In this document: positions 15,249 through 24,444 of the stretch, in pieces
How positions within the stretch are numbered: the first letter of the stretch is position 1
Layout: each line of letters begins with the position of its first letter
NCBI RefSeq assembly: GCF_003479805.1
Contig: NZ_QUHV01000009.1
Span: forward strand, 1 to 64,000
Source: Collinsella sp. AF08-23
GTDB taxonomy: Bacteria; Actinomycetota; Coriobacteriia; Coriobacteriales; Coriobacteriaceae
DNA: 64,000 bases
Direction of reading: 5' to 3'
Made by a program: the position numbers and the translations under genes
The notes under the pieces: model-generated
What the model saw: only the letters and a program-made list of their open reading frames with translations
Told to the model about the DNA's origin: nothing
Database searches by the model: none

Positions 15249-18206
15249 ATGACCTGGATGAAGCACACCGTACAAAACGAGCAGGCGAACCTCGGCCGTA
15301 ACCCCCTCGCGGTCTCCGGGATCGCCCGCCCCACAAAGACCCATATGCGCCGCGGCATCCACCGCATCATCGGCAGTGTGAGTGCGCATGTCCGCCACAG
15401 CGTGAGTTCGGCAGCCGCCGCGCGCCGCACCGAGGGACTCGATCCCGAGATCGCCCGCATCGGGGCGCTCGAGGCCGCGGAGGTCATGGACCTGCTCGGT
15501 TGCGGCCCGCGCGGGCTCACCGAGCAGCAGGCCCATCGCATCCGCTCCGTGCACGGCGCCAACATCATCGCGCCCGAGCACCACGACCCACTCGCCGCGC
15601 GCCTCTCCCGCGCGTTCCTCACGCCGTTCACCCTCATCTTGCTCGCCTTGGCGGCGATCTCGCTCTACACCAACGTCTACCTCGCCGCCCCCGGTGACGA
15701 GGACCCCTCCACCGCCATCATCATCGGAGTGATGGTACTCATCTCCGGTGGCATCTCGTTTTGGCAGGACACGCGCGGTGCGGCGGCGGCCGACGCCCTC
15801 AAGGGCCTCGTCTCCATCACCTGCCGCTGCGTGCGCGAGGACACCGGAGCTGCCGAAATCCCGCTGGCAGATGTCGTCCCGGGTGACCTCATCGAGCTCG
15901 CCGCGGGCGATATCATCCCCGCCGACCTGAGGATCGTCACCGCCAAGGATCTCTTCCTCACCCAGGCGGCGCTCACCGGGGAGTCCGACCCCGTCGAGAA
16001 GACGCCGGCGGCCATAGCCGAGCCGGCGGGCCGCGCGCTCGTCATCGACGACTGCACGAACTTCGCCTTCGCCGGAACGACCGTACAGAGCGGCTCGGGC
16101 ACGGGCGTGGTGGTGACCACCGGTGCCCGCACCTACCTCGGCGGCATCGCGAGCGCCCTCGACTCCCGCCCAACCACCACGAGCTTCGACGCCGGCGTCG
16201 CCTCCGTCTCCCGCGTCCTCGTGGGCTTCATGCTCGTCATGTGCCCCATCGTCTTCGTGCTTTGCGGCCTCACCAAAGGTGACTGGCTCGACGCGCTGCT
16301 GTTCTCGATCTCCGTGGCCGTGGGGATCACCCCGCAGATGCTGCCCGTCATCGTGACGACGTGCCTGGCGCGCGGCGCCGAGGCCATGCGCGCGAAGGAC
16401 GTCGTGGTCAAGGAGATCTCCTCCATCCAGAACCTCGGCGCGATGGACGTGCTGTGCTGCGACAAGACCGGCACCCTCACGCGCGACAAGATCGTGCTCG
16501 AGCGCCATCTCGACGTGCTCGGCGCGCCCAGCGACCGCGTGCTGCGCCACGCCTACCTCAACAGCCTGTTCCAGACGGGCCTGCGCAACCTCATGGACGA
16601 GGCCATCATCGAGCGTGCCGAGGCGCTGGCGGCGGGCGGGCGGAGCATGGACGCGCGGGCCGGACGCACCTCGCCCGGGACACCCGGTCAGGCCGGCGCG
16701 GGCGCCTCCCCCGCCGCCCCGCGGCGCACCTCGCCCGAGGCCAACGCCATCGCCGCCGCGCGCGAGCAGTGGCGACTCGTGGACGAGATCCCCTTCGACT
16801 TCGACCGCCGTCGCATGAGCGTGGTGGTCGCAGACGGAACGGGCAAGCGCCAGCTCATCACCAAGGGCGCCGTCGAGGAGATGATCGACGTCTGCAGCGA
16901 GGTCGAGGTGGGCGCCGACGTCCTCCCGCTCACGCCCGAGCAGGCAGGCCGGATCCTCGACCGCGTGCGCGGCCTGAACGAGCGCGGCATGCGCGTGGTG
17001 GGCGTGGCTCAGAGAAACGACGTGCCCGCGCGCGACCTCACCGCCGACGACGAGCGCGACATGACGCTCATCGGCTACCTCGCGTTCCTCGACCCGCCCA
17101 AGGCCAGCGCCAAGGCGGCGGTCGATGAGCTCTCCGGCCTGGGGGTGACCGTCAAGGTCCTCACCGGGGACAACGCCGCCGTGGCGGCAACCGTGTGCGA
17201 GCAGGTGGGCATCAACGCCCGGAACATGCTTACCGGCGCCGACATCGACATGCTCAGCGACGACGAGCTCGCCGAGCGCGCCGAGCGCACGGGGCTGTTC
17301 GCCAAGCTCTCCCCCCTGCAGAAGGCGCGCATCGTGAACGTGCTGCGCGAGCGCGGCGGAAAGACCGTCGGCTTCATGGGCGACGGCATCAACGACGCCG
17401 CCGCCATGCGCGCGAGCGACTGCGGCATCTCCGTGGACACCGCCGTCGACGTCGCCAAGGAGAGCGCCGACATCATCTTGCTCAAGAAGGACCTCACCGT
17501 GCTCGCCCATGGCATCGTCGAGGGGCGCCGCACCTACGGCAACACCATCAAGTACATCAAGACCACCGCGAGCTCCAACTTCGGCAACGTCCTCTCCGTG
17601 CTGGCGGCGGCCGCGTTCCTGCCCTTTTTGCCCATGAGCGCGCTGCAGCTGCTCCTGCTCGGCATGGCGTACACGGTGAGCTGCGCCGCGCTGCCGTGGG
17701 ACAACGTGGACGAATCGTTCCTCGCCTGCCCGCGCACCTGGGACGCGCGCGGCATCGTGAGCTTCATGCTCGGACTCGGCCCCGTGAGTTCGATCTTCGA
17801 CATCCTGACCTTCGCGGCGATGTTCTGGGTCGTGTGCCCGCTCGTGGTGGGCGCTCCCTGGGCCGCCCTCACCGACCCCGCCCAACGCGCGCTGTTCGCC
17901 CTCGTGTTCCAGACCGGCTGGTTCGTCGAGTCCATGTGGACGCAGACCCTCGTGATCCACCTGCTGCGCACCGAGCGTCTGCCCTTTGTGCAGAGCAGAC
18001 CCGCCGCCTCGCTCACCCTCCTCACCATGCTGGGCGTGGGCCTCGTCACGGCAATGCCCTACGTCCCGGGCGTGAACTCGGCACTCGACCTGGTTCCGCT
18101 ACCGGGCGTGTTCTTTGGCGTACTCGCGGCGATGATGGCGGGGTACCTGCTGCTCACGAGCATCGCCAAAGCCCTGTATGTCCGCGCGCACGGCGAGTTG
18201 TTGTAG
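15249..18206 (+). CDS. mgtA: Magnesium-importing P-type ATPase
   Basis: 985 aa P3B-type ATPase moving Mg2+ into the cell. Visible motifs: actuator loop LTGESDPVEK (T243), phosphorylation motif CCDKTGTLTRD with D405, KGA nucleotide-binding region, LTGDNAAVA and GDGINDAAAMRA hinge, and C-terminal membrane helices. A low-complexity Gly/Ala/Pro insert of about 40 residues (around 460-500) sits in the nucleotide-binding domain. An upstream in-frame ATG adds 51 unlikely residues; the chosen start has SD AAGGAGGTGC at ideal spacing. It is the sole gene of its unit and is preceded by a complex leader. Confidence 0.95.
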   Translation: MTWMKHTVQNEQANLGRNPLAVSGIARPTKTHMRRGIHRIIGSVSAHVRHSVSSAAAARRTEGLDPEIARIGALEAAEVMDLLGCGPRGLTEQQAHRIRSVHGANIIAPEHHDPLAARLSRAFLTPFTLILLALAAISLYTNVYLAAPGDEDPSTAIIIGVMVLISGGISFWQDTRGAAAADALKGLVSITCRCVREDTGAAEIPLADVVPGDLIELAAGDIIPADLRIVTAKDLFLTQAALTGESDPVEKTPAAIAEPAGRALVIDDCTNFAFAGTTVQSGSGTGVVVTTGARTYLGGIASALDSRPTTTSFDAGVASVSRVLVGFMLVMCPIVFVLCGLTKGDWLDALLFSISVAVGITPQMLPVIVTTCLARGAEAMRAKDVVVKEISSIQNLGAMDVLCCDKTGTLTRDKIVLERHLDVLGAPSDRVLRHAYLNSLFQTGLRNLMDEAIIERAEALAAGGRSMDARAGRTSPGTPGQAGAGASPAAPRRTSPEANAIAAAREQWRLVDEIPFDFDRRRMSVVVADGTGKRQLITKGAVEEMIDVCSEVEVGADVLPLTPEQAGRILDRVRGLNERGMRVVGVAQRNDVPARDLTADDERDMTLIGYLAFLDPPKASAKAAVDELSGLGVTVKVLTGDNAAVAATVCEQVGINARNMLTGADIDMLSDDELAERAERTGLFAKLSPLQKARIVNVLRERGGKTVGFMGDGINDAAAMRASDCGISVDTAVDVAKESADIILLKKDLTVLAHGIVEGRRTYGNTIKYIKTTASSNFGNVLSVLAAAAFLPFLPMSALQLLLLGMAYTVSCAALPWDNVDESFLACPRTWDARGIVSFMLGLGPVSSIFDILTFAAMFWVVCPLVVGAPWAALTDPAQRALFALVFQTGWFVESMWTQTLVIHLLRTERLPFVQSRPAASLTLLTMLGVGLVTAMPYVPGVNSALDLVPLPGVFFGVLAAMMAGYLLLTSIAKALYVRAHGELL

Positions 18207-18254
18207 ACGGAATCTCTTATGGAAGTGCTCCAGAACGACGCGCCCCACAGGGAT

Positions 18255-18387
18255 GTTGAGGTTTTTCGTATCGTTTTCTCATTCCGTGAAGTACATCGCT
18301 TTTTTTGAAGGACAAAATGCCTGCTCAGCATTGCGTCTTTTTGAGATGTACTTGGCTTTTCCGAATATGAGTACGAAAAACCTCAAC
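18255..18387. repeat. 133-bp long inverted repeat (MITE- or REP-like)
   Basis: The ends are perfect 16-bp inverted repeats: GTTGAGGTTTTTCGTA at 18255-18270 and its complement at 18372-18387. Inside lie a second inverted pair (AAGTACATC near 18289, GATGTACTT near 18346) and a small central hairpin AATGC/GCATT. Between the outer arms, CTCATTCCG on the left mirrors CTCATATTCGG on the right strand, so both halves look homologous. It could fold into one long hairpin RNA between mgtA and the HAD gene, or be a non-autonomous mobile element. No second copy is in this window. Confidence 0.7.
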
Positions 18388-18491
18388 TTCCCCCGCACCC
18401 CTTCCTCGTGACCGCACCGTTTTGCTGCAAATCGCGGCCCGTGCCACGAGCTGATACCATACTGCCTCAGGCATCTCTTCGAAAGGAACCC

Positions 18492-19151
18492 ATGCAGGCA
18501 GTCATTTTCGACATGGACGGCACACTCATCGACACCGAGCGCGTGAGCCAGGCATCGTGGCGGCGCGCGGCGCGGGATTTTGACATCACGATCCCCGAGG
18601 ACATCTTGCACGCCTTCGTGGGCTGCAGCATCCCCAACGCCATGAGGATGATCGACGATGAATTCGGCGATCACGCGTTCACCGAGCGCCTCTTCACCCG
18701 CCGCCATGAGATCTTCGATGCGACCTGGGAGGATGAGCTCTCGCTCAAACCCGGCGCCGCCGAAGCCGTGACGACAGCGCGCGAGCGGGGGCTTGCCGTG
18801 GCGCTCGCCACCTCCAGCGTGCGCGAGCGCGCCGTCACCAGCATGAGGCGCTTCGGCCTCATGGACTTGTTCGATGCTGCGGTCTTTGATGAGGACATCG
18901 AGCACCACAAGCCCGCACCCGACGTCTACTTCGCCGCCGCCGGGTGTCTGAGCATCGATCCCGCGCTCTGCATCGCCGTCGAGGATTCCTTCAACGGCGT
19001 GCGCTCCGGAGCCGCAGCGGGCATGCGCGTGGTCATGGTCCCCGATTACAACGAACCCACAGACGAAATCTGCGCGCTTTGCGCCGAGGTGTTGCCCTCC
19101 CTGCTCGAACTGCCCGCGTCCCTCGATCGGCTGTGCGTTTCCCAACGATAG
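18492..19151 (+). CDS. HAD-family phosphatase, beta-phosphoglucomutase-like
   Basis: 219 aa haloacid dehalogenase hydrolase. Motif I is DMDGTLIDTE at the N-terminus, motif II is ATSSVRERA, motif III is the lysine in HHKPAPDVY, and motif IV is AVEDSFNGVRSG. The helical cap between motif I and II fits the beta-phosphoglucomutase / sugar-phosphate phosphatase group; the substrate cannot be told from sequence. SD GAAAGGAAC precedes the chosen ATG; an upstream in-frame ATG adds 28 unlikely residues. Confidence 0.88.
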   Translation: MQAVIFDMDGTLIDTERVSQASWRRAARDFDITIPEDILHAFVGCSIPNAMRMIDDEFGDHAFTERLFTRRHEIFDATWEDELSLKPGAAEAVTTARERGLAVALATSSVRERAVTSMRRFGLMDLFDAAVFDEDIEHHKPAPDVYFAAAGCLSIDPALCIAVEDSFNGVRSGAAAGMRVVMVPDYNEPTDEICALCAEVLPSLLELPASLDRLCVSQR

Positions 19152-19225
19152 CCTTCCCCGAAAACAGAGCGCGCCCGGTCTTGGCGTATGCTAGGACGAT
19201 ACCGACACCGATGGAAGCGAGCATC

Positions 19226-21445
19226 ATGCCCAAGCATCCCGCCAAGAATCCCATTCGCACATCGAACAAGAAGCGGGGCAGGAGCGCAGCCGACAGCTCC
19301 CGCACCCCTGCCCGATGTCCGGGCACCAAGGGGCGCCCGCCGCGCGAGGCGTTCCTGCCCATCTCGCGCGCAGACATGGATGCCCGCGGCTGGGACCGGT
19401 GCGATTTCGTCTACGTCTGCGGCGACGCGTACGTAGATCACCCGAGCTTCGGCATGGCCATCATCACCCGCGTCCTCGAGGCGCACGGGTACCGCGTGGG
19501 TATCATCTGCCAGCCCGATTGGACCGATCCCGCGAGCATCGCCGCCCTCGGCGAGCCGCGCCTAGGCTTCCTCGTCTCGGCCGGCAACATGGACTCGATG
19601 GTCAACCACTACACCGTGAACAAGAAACCGCGACACGAGGACGCCTACACCCCCGGCGGCGTCGCGGGCGCACGGCCCAACCGCGCCGTCACGGTCTACG
19701 GCAACCTCATCCGCCGCACGTTCAAGGACAAGCCCATCATCATCGGCGGCATCGAGGCGAGCCTGCGCCGCCTGGCGCACTACGACTACTGGCAGGACAA
19801 GCTCAAGCGCTCCGTGCTGCTCGACTCCGGCGCCGACATCCTGCTCTACGGCATGGGCGAGCACTCGATCGTCGAGGTGGCCGACGCACTCGACGGCGGG
19901 CTGCCCGTGGATCAGATCACCTTCGTGAACGGCTCGGCGTATCGTGTGAGCGGGCCAGATGCGCTCGACAACGTATACGACTACGAGCTGCTCCCCAGCT
20001 GGGACGACCTAACGGCAGACCGCCTTACCTACGCGCGCTCCTTCAACATCCAGCAGCAGAACATGGACCCCATCACCGCAAAGCGCTTGGTGGAGCCCTA
20101 CCCGAACGGCGTTTACGTGGTGCAAAACCCGCCGGCGGCTCCGCTCACCACGGCCGAGATGGACGAGGTGTCGGAGCTCCCGTACGCCCGCCACTGGCAC
20201 CCCGACTACGACGCGGCCGGTGGTATCCCCGCCTTCGACGAAATCCGTTTCTCCATCAGCAGTAATCGCGGCTGCTTCGGCGAGTGCTCGTTTTGCGCGC
20301 TCACCTTCCACCAGGGCCGCATGCTGCAGGTCCGCAGCCGCGAGAGCATCATCCGCGAAGCCGAGGCGCTCACGCGCGACCCCGAGTTCAAGGGCTACAT
20401 CAACGACGTGGGCGGGCCCACCGCGAACTTCTTCAAGCCCGCGTGCAAAAAGCAACTCACGCACGGCGTGTGCAAGAACCGCCGCTGCCTGTGGCCAAGC
20501 GTGTGCCGCAATATGGACACGAACGAGGATGCCTATGCCGAGCTGCTGCGCGACCTGCGCCAAATCCCCGGCGTGAAGAAGGTCTTTGTGCGCAGCGGCA
20601 TCCGCTTCGACTACACCATGGCCGATGCTTCCGACAAGTTCCTGGTCGAGCTTTTGCGACACCACGTGAGCGGCCAGCTGCGCCTGGCGCCCGAGCACGT
20701 GAGCGACGCGGTGCTCAGCGTGATGGGCAAGCCGCGCCGCGAGGTCTACGACGCGTTCGTCGAGCGCTTCGAGAGGCTCTCCGCGTCATACGGCCTCAAG
20801 CAGTACGTGGTGCCCTACCTCATCTCGAGTCACCCGGGCTCTACCATGAAGGAGGCCGTGGAGCTGGCGGAGGCCGTGCGCGACATGGGCTACATGCCCG
20901 AACAGGTGCAGGACTTCTATCCCACGCCCTCCACCATGAGCACGTGCATGTTCTATACGGGCGTGGACCCGCGGACCATGAAGCCCGTCTACGTGGCGCG
21001 CGACCCGCACGAGAAGGCCATGCAGCGCGCGCTCATCCAGTACCGCAAGCCGGAGAACCACAAGCTGGTGAAGGAGGCCCTGCGCCGCGCCGGACGCGAG
21101 GACCTGATCGGCTACGGGCCCAAGTGCCTCATCCGCCCCGTGCCGCCCAAGCCGGGCGCGAGCGGCGGAAAGACGCGCGGCAAGACAGGTGACAACAAGT
21201 CGGACAAGGCCGGCAAGATGCCCACCGGAGGCGGCAAGCCAAGCAAAGGCGGCCAGTCGAGGAGCTCGCACCGCGGCGCAACGCCCAAAACGGGCCAGCG
21301 TGGCACGGCACCCCTCGGCGGCAAGCCCACCGCCAAGGGAAAGCCCTTCAGCGCACCCAAGTTCGGAGGCGCGCCCAACAAGGCAGCCAATGCCCACGCC
21401 CGCAACCGCGCCGCCCAGGGGCGCCAAGGCGCGAACCGGCATTAA
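19226..21445 (+). CDS. ygiQ: YgiQ-family radical SAM protein
   Basis: 739 aa. Radical SAM motif CFGECSFC gives the 4Fe-4S ligands C350, C354 and C357. The N-terminal DUF-type YgiQ region (DVYV-like FVYVCGDAYVDHPSFG, KPIIIGGIEASLRRLAHYDYW) and C-terminal PTPSTMSTCMFYTG, HEKAMQRALIQY are strongly conserved in this family, whose reaction is unknown. The last ~110 residues are Lys/Gly/Pro-rich low complexity, a common nucleic-acid-binding-like tail in this family. The start MPKHPAK was chosen over ATGs further upstream because it has a GGAAGCGAG-type SD and a plausible basic N-terminus. Confidence 0.88.
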   Translation: MPKHPAKNPIRTSNKKRGRSAADSSRTPARCPGTKGRPPREAFLPISRADMDARGWDRCDFVYVCGDAYVDHPSFGMAIITRVLEAHGYRVGIICQPDWTDPASIAALGEPRLGFLVSAGNMDSMVNHYTVNKKPRHEDAYTPGGVAGARPNRAVTVYGNLIRRTFKDKPIIIGGIEASLRRLAHYDYWQDKLKRSVLLDSGADILLYGMGEHSIVEVADALDGGLPVDQITFVNGSAYRVSGPDALDNVYDYELLPSWDDLTADRLTYARSFNIQQQNMDPITAKRLVEPYPNGVYVVQNPPAAPLTTAEMDEVSELPYARHWHPDYDAAGGIPAFDEIRFSISSNRGCFGECSFCALTFHQGRMLQVRSRESIIREAEALTRDPEFKGYINDVGGPTANFFKPACKKQLTHGVCKNRRCLWPSVCRNMDTNEDAYAELLRDLRQIPGVKKVFVRSGIRFDYTMADASDKFLVELLRHHVSGQLRLAPEHVSDAVLSVMGKPRREVYDAFVERFERLSASYGLKQYVVPYLISSHPGSTMKEAVELAEAVRDMGYMPEQVQDFYPTPSTMSTCMFYTGVDPRTMKPVYVARDPHEKAMQRALIQYRKPENHKLVKEALRRAGREDLIGYGPKCLIRPVPPKPGASGGKTRGKTGDNKSDKAGKMPTGGGKPSKGGQSRSSHRGATPKTGQRGTAPLGGKPTAKGKPFSAPKFGGAPNKAANAHARNRAAQGRQGANRH

Positions 21446-21530
21446 CGCGGACCCATAACGGCATCGGGCGCCGCCGCGAACCATCTCGCAGCGATGCCCG
21501 AAATCCGGCTCCAGCCACACGGGCGAGCGA

Positions 21531-21695
21531 TCAGGCACCCGGCTCGCCGTCCTCGCGCTTGCCACGCAACGCACGCTCGGCGCCCTTGTGTGCTCCGAAG
21601 TATGCGGCGATGCATACCAGAGCGATCGGGACGATCCACTGCAGCAGAATCACTACCAGCGAAACCGACAGCTCGGCCGTACCAATACCTGTCAT
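21531..21695 (-). CDS. 54-aa single-pass membrane protein
   Basis: A small gene with SD AAGGAGAG and ATG start. The protein begins MTGIGTAELS, has one hydrophobic stretch (SLVVILLQWIVPIALVCIAAYFG) and a charged tail (KGAERALRGKREDGEPGA). It lies 50 nt downstream of the 94-aa membrane protein on the same strand and shares the same SD sequence, so the two are probably co-transcribed and co-regulated. I do not recognise a family. Confidence 0.7.
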   Translation of the reverse strand: MTGIGTAELSVSLVVILLQWIVPIALVCIAAYFGAHKGAERALRGKREDGEPGA

Positions 21696-21745
21696 TGCAC
21701 TCTCCTTTCGTCAGGGCAGCCTGCTGAGCCAACGCAAAGTGGGCA

Positions 21746-22030
21746 TCATACATGTCTGTGAAACGCACGCCACAGCAACCATACGTTGATGGCGAGCACC
21801 AGCACGAGCAACGTGATGGAGCAGTACATAAACGCCGGGGCCGTGTCGTAGAACATCGAGCCGTCGCCCTCGAGCGCACTCGTTCCCATGACCGCTGCCA
21901 CGCACGTCAGCGACACCATGCCAAACGCCATACTCAAAAAGATGGGCACCTCGGCACGTTTGACCCGATACAGGACCAACGGGACCACCACAGCCAGGAT
22001 ACCGAAGCCCAAAGACCCATACGTGAGCAT
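21746..22030 (-). CDS. 94-aa membrane protein of unknown function
   Basis: Three hydrophobic segments: residues 5-22 (GSLGFGILAVVVPLVLY), 30-50 (IFLSMAFGMVSLTCVAAVM) and 66-88 (FMYCSITLLVLVLAINVWLLW). The start has SD AAGGAGAG identical to that of the next gene downstream. A 14-codon ORF with its own SD ends 16 nt before the ATG. No known domain recognised; a small integral membrane protein working with the 54-aa one is the likely arrangement. Confidence 0.7.
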   Translation of the reverse strand: MLTYGSLGFGILAVVVPLVLYRVKRAEVPIFLSMAFGMVSLTCVAAVMGTSALEGDGSMFYDTAPAFMYCSITLLVLVLAINVWLLWRAFHRHV

Positions 22031-22046
22031 CGTGCTCTCCTTTCAG

Positions 22047-22091
22047 TCACACGCCTTTGCGCTTGCATACCCAAAGCCGCCAATTAAACAT
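22047..22091 (-). CDS. 14-codon upstream ORF before the 94-aa membrane protein
   Basis: Encodes MFNWRLWVCKRKGV. It has a GGAGGGG ribosome-binding site 5 nt before ATG, and its stop is 16 nt before the next start. It could be a regulatory leader peptide or a chance ORF. Confidence 0.35.
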   Translation of the reverse strand: MFNWRLWVCKRKGV

Positions 22092-22240
22092 GATTGCCCC
22101 TCCATTCAAACGGCCCACGCGTAAGAGACGCGTCGAAGAAAAGCCCACGGGCTGCACTGAGTGGTTTGCTACAACTGAAACATCATGTACGCTGGAGGCG
22201 CATTCCGGCTCCCCATAAAACACGGACAACGCAAAACCAT

Positions 22241-22261
22241 CGAACCTGATGGCAAGGTTCG
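22241..22261 (-). terminator. Probable terminator of the peptide/ABC operon
   Basis: Seven-bp stem CGAACCT/AGGTTCG with a 7-nt loop, followed on the minus strand by ATGGTTTTG. It lies 52 nt downstream of the last gene of the operon. The U-run is short, so termination strength is uncertain. The rest of 22100-22313 holds no recognisable gene. Confidence 0.45.
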
Positions 22262-22313
22262 CTTGCCATCACGTAAGATTTCCCGTACCCACCAAGGCGA
22301 AAGCCCCCGAATC

Positions 22314-23012
22314 CTACCGCTCGACGTCCAGACTCCTAAGAACATCTTCGCAACCAACAAGATATGCCTCCATGTCCCTGTCACTCTCTGCAACCATGTC
22401 AGCATCCTTTAGTTCGCGCAATTCCATGCTTTCCCCGACCCCCTCATGGACCATACAAGTAGGATTGCCGTCGGCAGCAATCTTGGCGAATGGCGACACT
22501 ACAAGCGTCCATGCATCGCCCACCACACGATTATGAGGAGCGCGGTTGAGGAACAGCACGTACTCCTCGTCTTCGCGCATTGGAGTAGAGCCGAACTGGT
22601 ATGCGTCGACTGCAACCAGACACCTCGTTCCACCCCAATCTCTCAGGGAAACGGGCTCATACACATCAATTGATACTCCTTGAAGGCAATCGTCTCCGCG
22701 CAACACCTCCATAACTCGCATTTCCGAGGCAAATGCCTTGTAACGATAGATAGAAGAAGCCTTTTTCTGAACACGAGCGACAAGCTCAGCATTGCTTAAC
22801 GCTTGCGCCGTGCTAGCATCGCCCATCCCTTTCGCGTATTGCTCAAACCGTTCCTGTGAATAGGGCGCCACTTCATACGGCAGCCCATCCATCGTCTCGG
22901 GATGGGCGGACACGTCGCCGTAGCTTATGCGCGTAACGACCCCAATCACAAGTGCCGCGACCAGCATAAGCCCCCACGCAAACACCCATCGGGACACAGA
23001 CCTCGGTCTCAT
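22314..23012 (-). CDS. Membrane-anchored extracytoplasmic protein at the end of the ABC operon
   Basis: 232 aa. A basic N-terminus (MRPRSVSRW) is followed by one transmembrane segment (VFAWGLMLVAALVIGVVT), then a soluble domain outside the membrane. The domain contains a beta-rich section (ASEMRVMEVLRGDDC..GVSIDVYEPVSL) and EEYVLFLN, like proteins of unknown function found near peptide ABC transporters. It starts 4 nt after the ATPase stop with SD GGGAGGTG, so it is translated with the transporter. A role in export, processing or self-protection is inference. Confidence 0.65.
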   Translation of the reverse strand: MRPRSVSRWVFAWGLMLVAALVIGVVTRISYGDVSAHPETMDGLPYEVAPYSQERFEQYAKGMGDASTAQALSNAELVARVQKKASSIYRYKAFASEMRVMEVLRGDDCLQGVSIDVYEPVSLRDWGGTRCLVAVDAYQFGSTPMREDEEYVLFLNRAPHNRVVGDAWTLVVSPFAKIAADGNPTCMVHEGVGESMELRELKDADMVAESDRDMEAYLVGCEDVLRSLDVER

Positions 23013-23016
23013 TGCT

Positions 23017-23697
23017 CTACACCTCCCGTATCCGTCCATCGCCCATGATGAACTGGACATCGGCAATGCGATCGAGCTCCTCACGATCGTGAGACACCAC
23101 GATAATCGTAGTCCCTCGGTCGCGTTCCTCAATCAGAACTTGTCGAATCGCCTCTTGCCCATCCTCGTCCAGAGCGTTGGTGGGCTCATCCAGCAACAAC
23201 AAGCGGGGAGCATCCATGAGCGCCTGAGCAAGGTTCAATCGTTGCTTCATGCCCAAGCTAAAGCTCTTAATTCGTCGCAGATCATCGGGGTCGAGCCCCA
23301 TGCGAGTGAGAGCGGACCTGAGATGATTCTCTCTCGGCCTGCCACGCAACGACGAAAGCAGCGTGAGCATCTCAAGCCCTGTGAACTCGTCCCAAAGCTC
23401 AAGGGGTTCGACCATGAATCCAATCCCCACCGGAAAATCGCCTCGCGCATCCAGCTTCTCGCCAAACACCTCGATCGATCCCTCATCGATGGAAATCAGT
23501 CCTGCAATCGCCCGCAAAAGCATCGTCTTGCCCGACCCGTTGTGCCCGCGAATTCCACTCACGCGCGCGAGGGGGAACGACGCGCTCACACCATCGAGCA
23601 CACGGTTGCCCTTGATGGTCTTCGACACTGCGGAAACACGGACCCCGACGCGGCTCGCCTTGCGCCCTTCCACACCAGTATCCATAGCAACCTCCAT
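23017..23697 (-). CDS. ABC transporter ATP-binding protein
   Basis: 226 aa ATPase. Walker A is GHNGSGKTM, the Q-loop region follows near MVEPLELWDEF, the signature is FSLGMKQRLNLAQAL (LGMKQ in place of LSGGQ, as in many CcmA/BcrA-type bacteriocin and antibiotic exporters), Walker B is LLLLDEPTNALD and the switch histidine is in VSHDREEL. It follows two permease genes and energises them. Such LGMKQ-type ATPases usually belong to exporters rather than importers. Confidence 0.9.
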   Translation of the reverse strand: MEVAMDTGVEGRKASRVGVRVSAVSKTIKGNRVLDGVSASFPLARVSGIRGHNGSGKTMLLRAIAGLISIDEGSIEVFGEKLDARGDFPVGIGFMVEPLELWDEFTGLEMLTLLSSLRGRPRENHLRSALTRMGLDPDDLRRIKSFSLGMKQRLNLAQALMDAPRLLLLDEPTNALDEDGQEAIRQVLIEERDRGTTIIVVSHDREELDRIADVQFIMGDGRIREV

Positions 23698-23721
23698 TAC
23701 GCTTTCGGCTCAAACGAAACG

Positions 23722-24444
23722 TTAGGCCTTGCTTAAGCCCCTGCCGCAGTCAAGATAGTCAACCTTACCCGCAGCCAGCCAAAGCAAGACGCCCAAAACC
23801 AGCGATAACGACACAAGCACTCCAGCTTGGACAACGATCGCCGCCCAACCGGCGCCGTCCGGGACAATTGCCAAGCTCCATCCAATCGGCGGGAGCCCTC
23901 CGCCCACAACATTCATGGCCATGAAATCCCACATCCCATACAAAATGCCCGTCAGGCAAGAGAACGCCGAGGAATGGAATGCCAACATAGCAAGAAAGCT
24001 CACCATGCCGGCATTGGCCAACACAACGCCTTGGAGAACCAAGTCGACGGGACGCAGCGCCTCCCACATGGGAATCGTCCCGAACCGCCAAAACAGAACA
24101 ATGAGGGAAGTCACCTGTAGCAAAACGCTCATGAGCAGACCGGTCAGCACGCAATCTGCGCATATGCGCAGCGCCACACGCGAGCGGCTCCCCAAAGCCA
24201 AAGCGCATTGGGGCGAAGAATACAACTTGAGCGAGCGCATCTGGCCGACGCAAAACAGCGGAATAAACAGAAACGTGGCAAAATCGACAGCGTTCATCGA
24301 GAGATACGAATCGAAAAGCGAATCTGCAGCATGGGAAGGCCTGCCAAGCACCGTCATCTGCAAAAGACGACATACGAGAGCTGCCGCCAAGGTGCCACAT
24401 GTACTTCTATTTCTTTTGACATGAACGTACAGCCATGAAATCAT
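23722..24444 (-). CDS. ABC transporter membrane subunit 2
   Basis: 240 aa with about six hydrophobic helices and no extracellular domain. It resembles ABC-2-type permeases paired with LGMKQ-type ATPases. Its ATG overlaps the stop of the preceding permease (ATGA), implying coupled translation and a heterodimeric membrane channel. No specific substrate can be read from sequence; the neighbouring secreted peptide is the best candidate. Confidence 0.8.
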   Translation of the reverse strand: MISWLYVHVKRNRSTCGTLAAALVCRLLQMTVLGRPSHAADSLFDSYLSMNAVDFATFLFIPLFCVGQMRSLKLYSSPQCALALGSRSRVALRICADCVLTGLLMSVLLQVTSLIVLFWRFGTIPMWEALRPVDLVLQGVVLANAGMVSFLAMLAFHSSAFSCLTGILYGMWDFMAMNVVGGGLPPIGWSLAIVPDGAGWAAIVVQAGVLVSLSLVLGVLLWLAAGKVDYLDCGRGLSKA

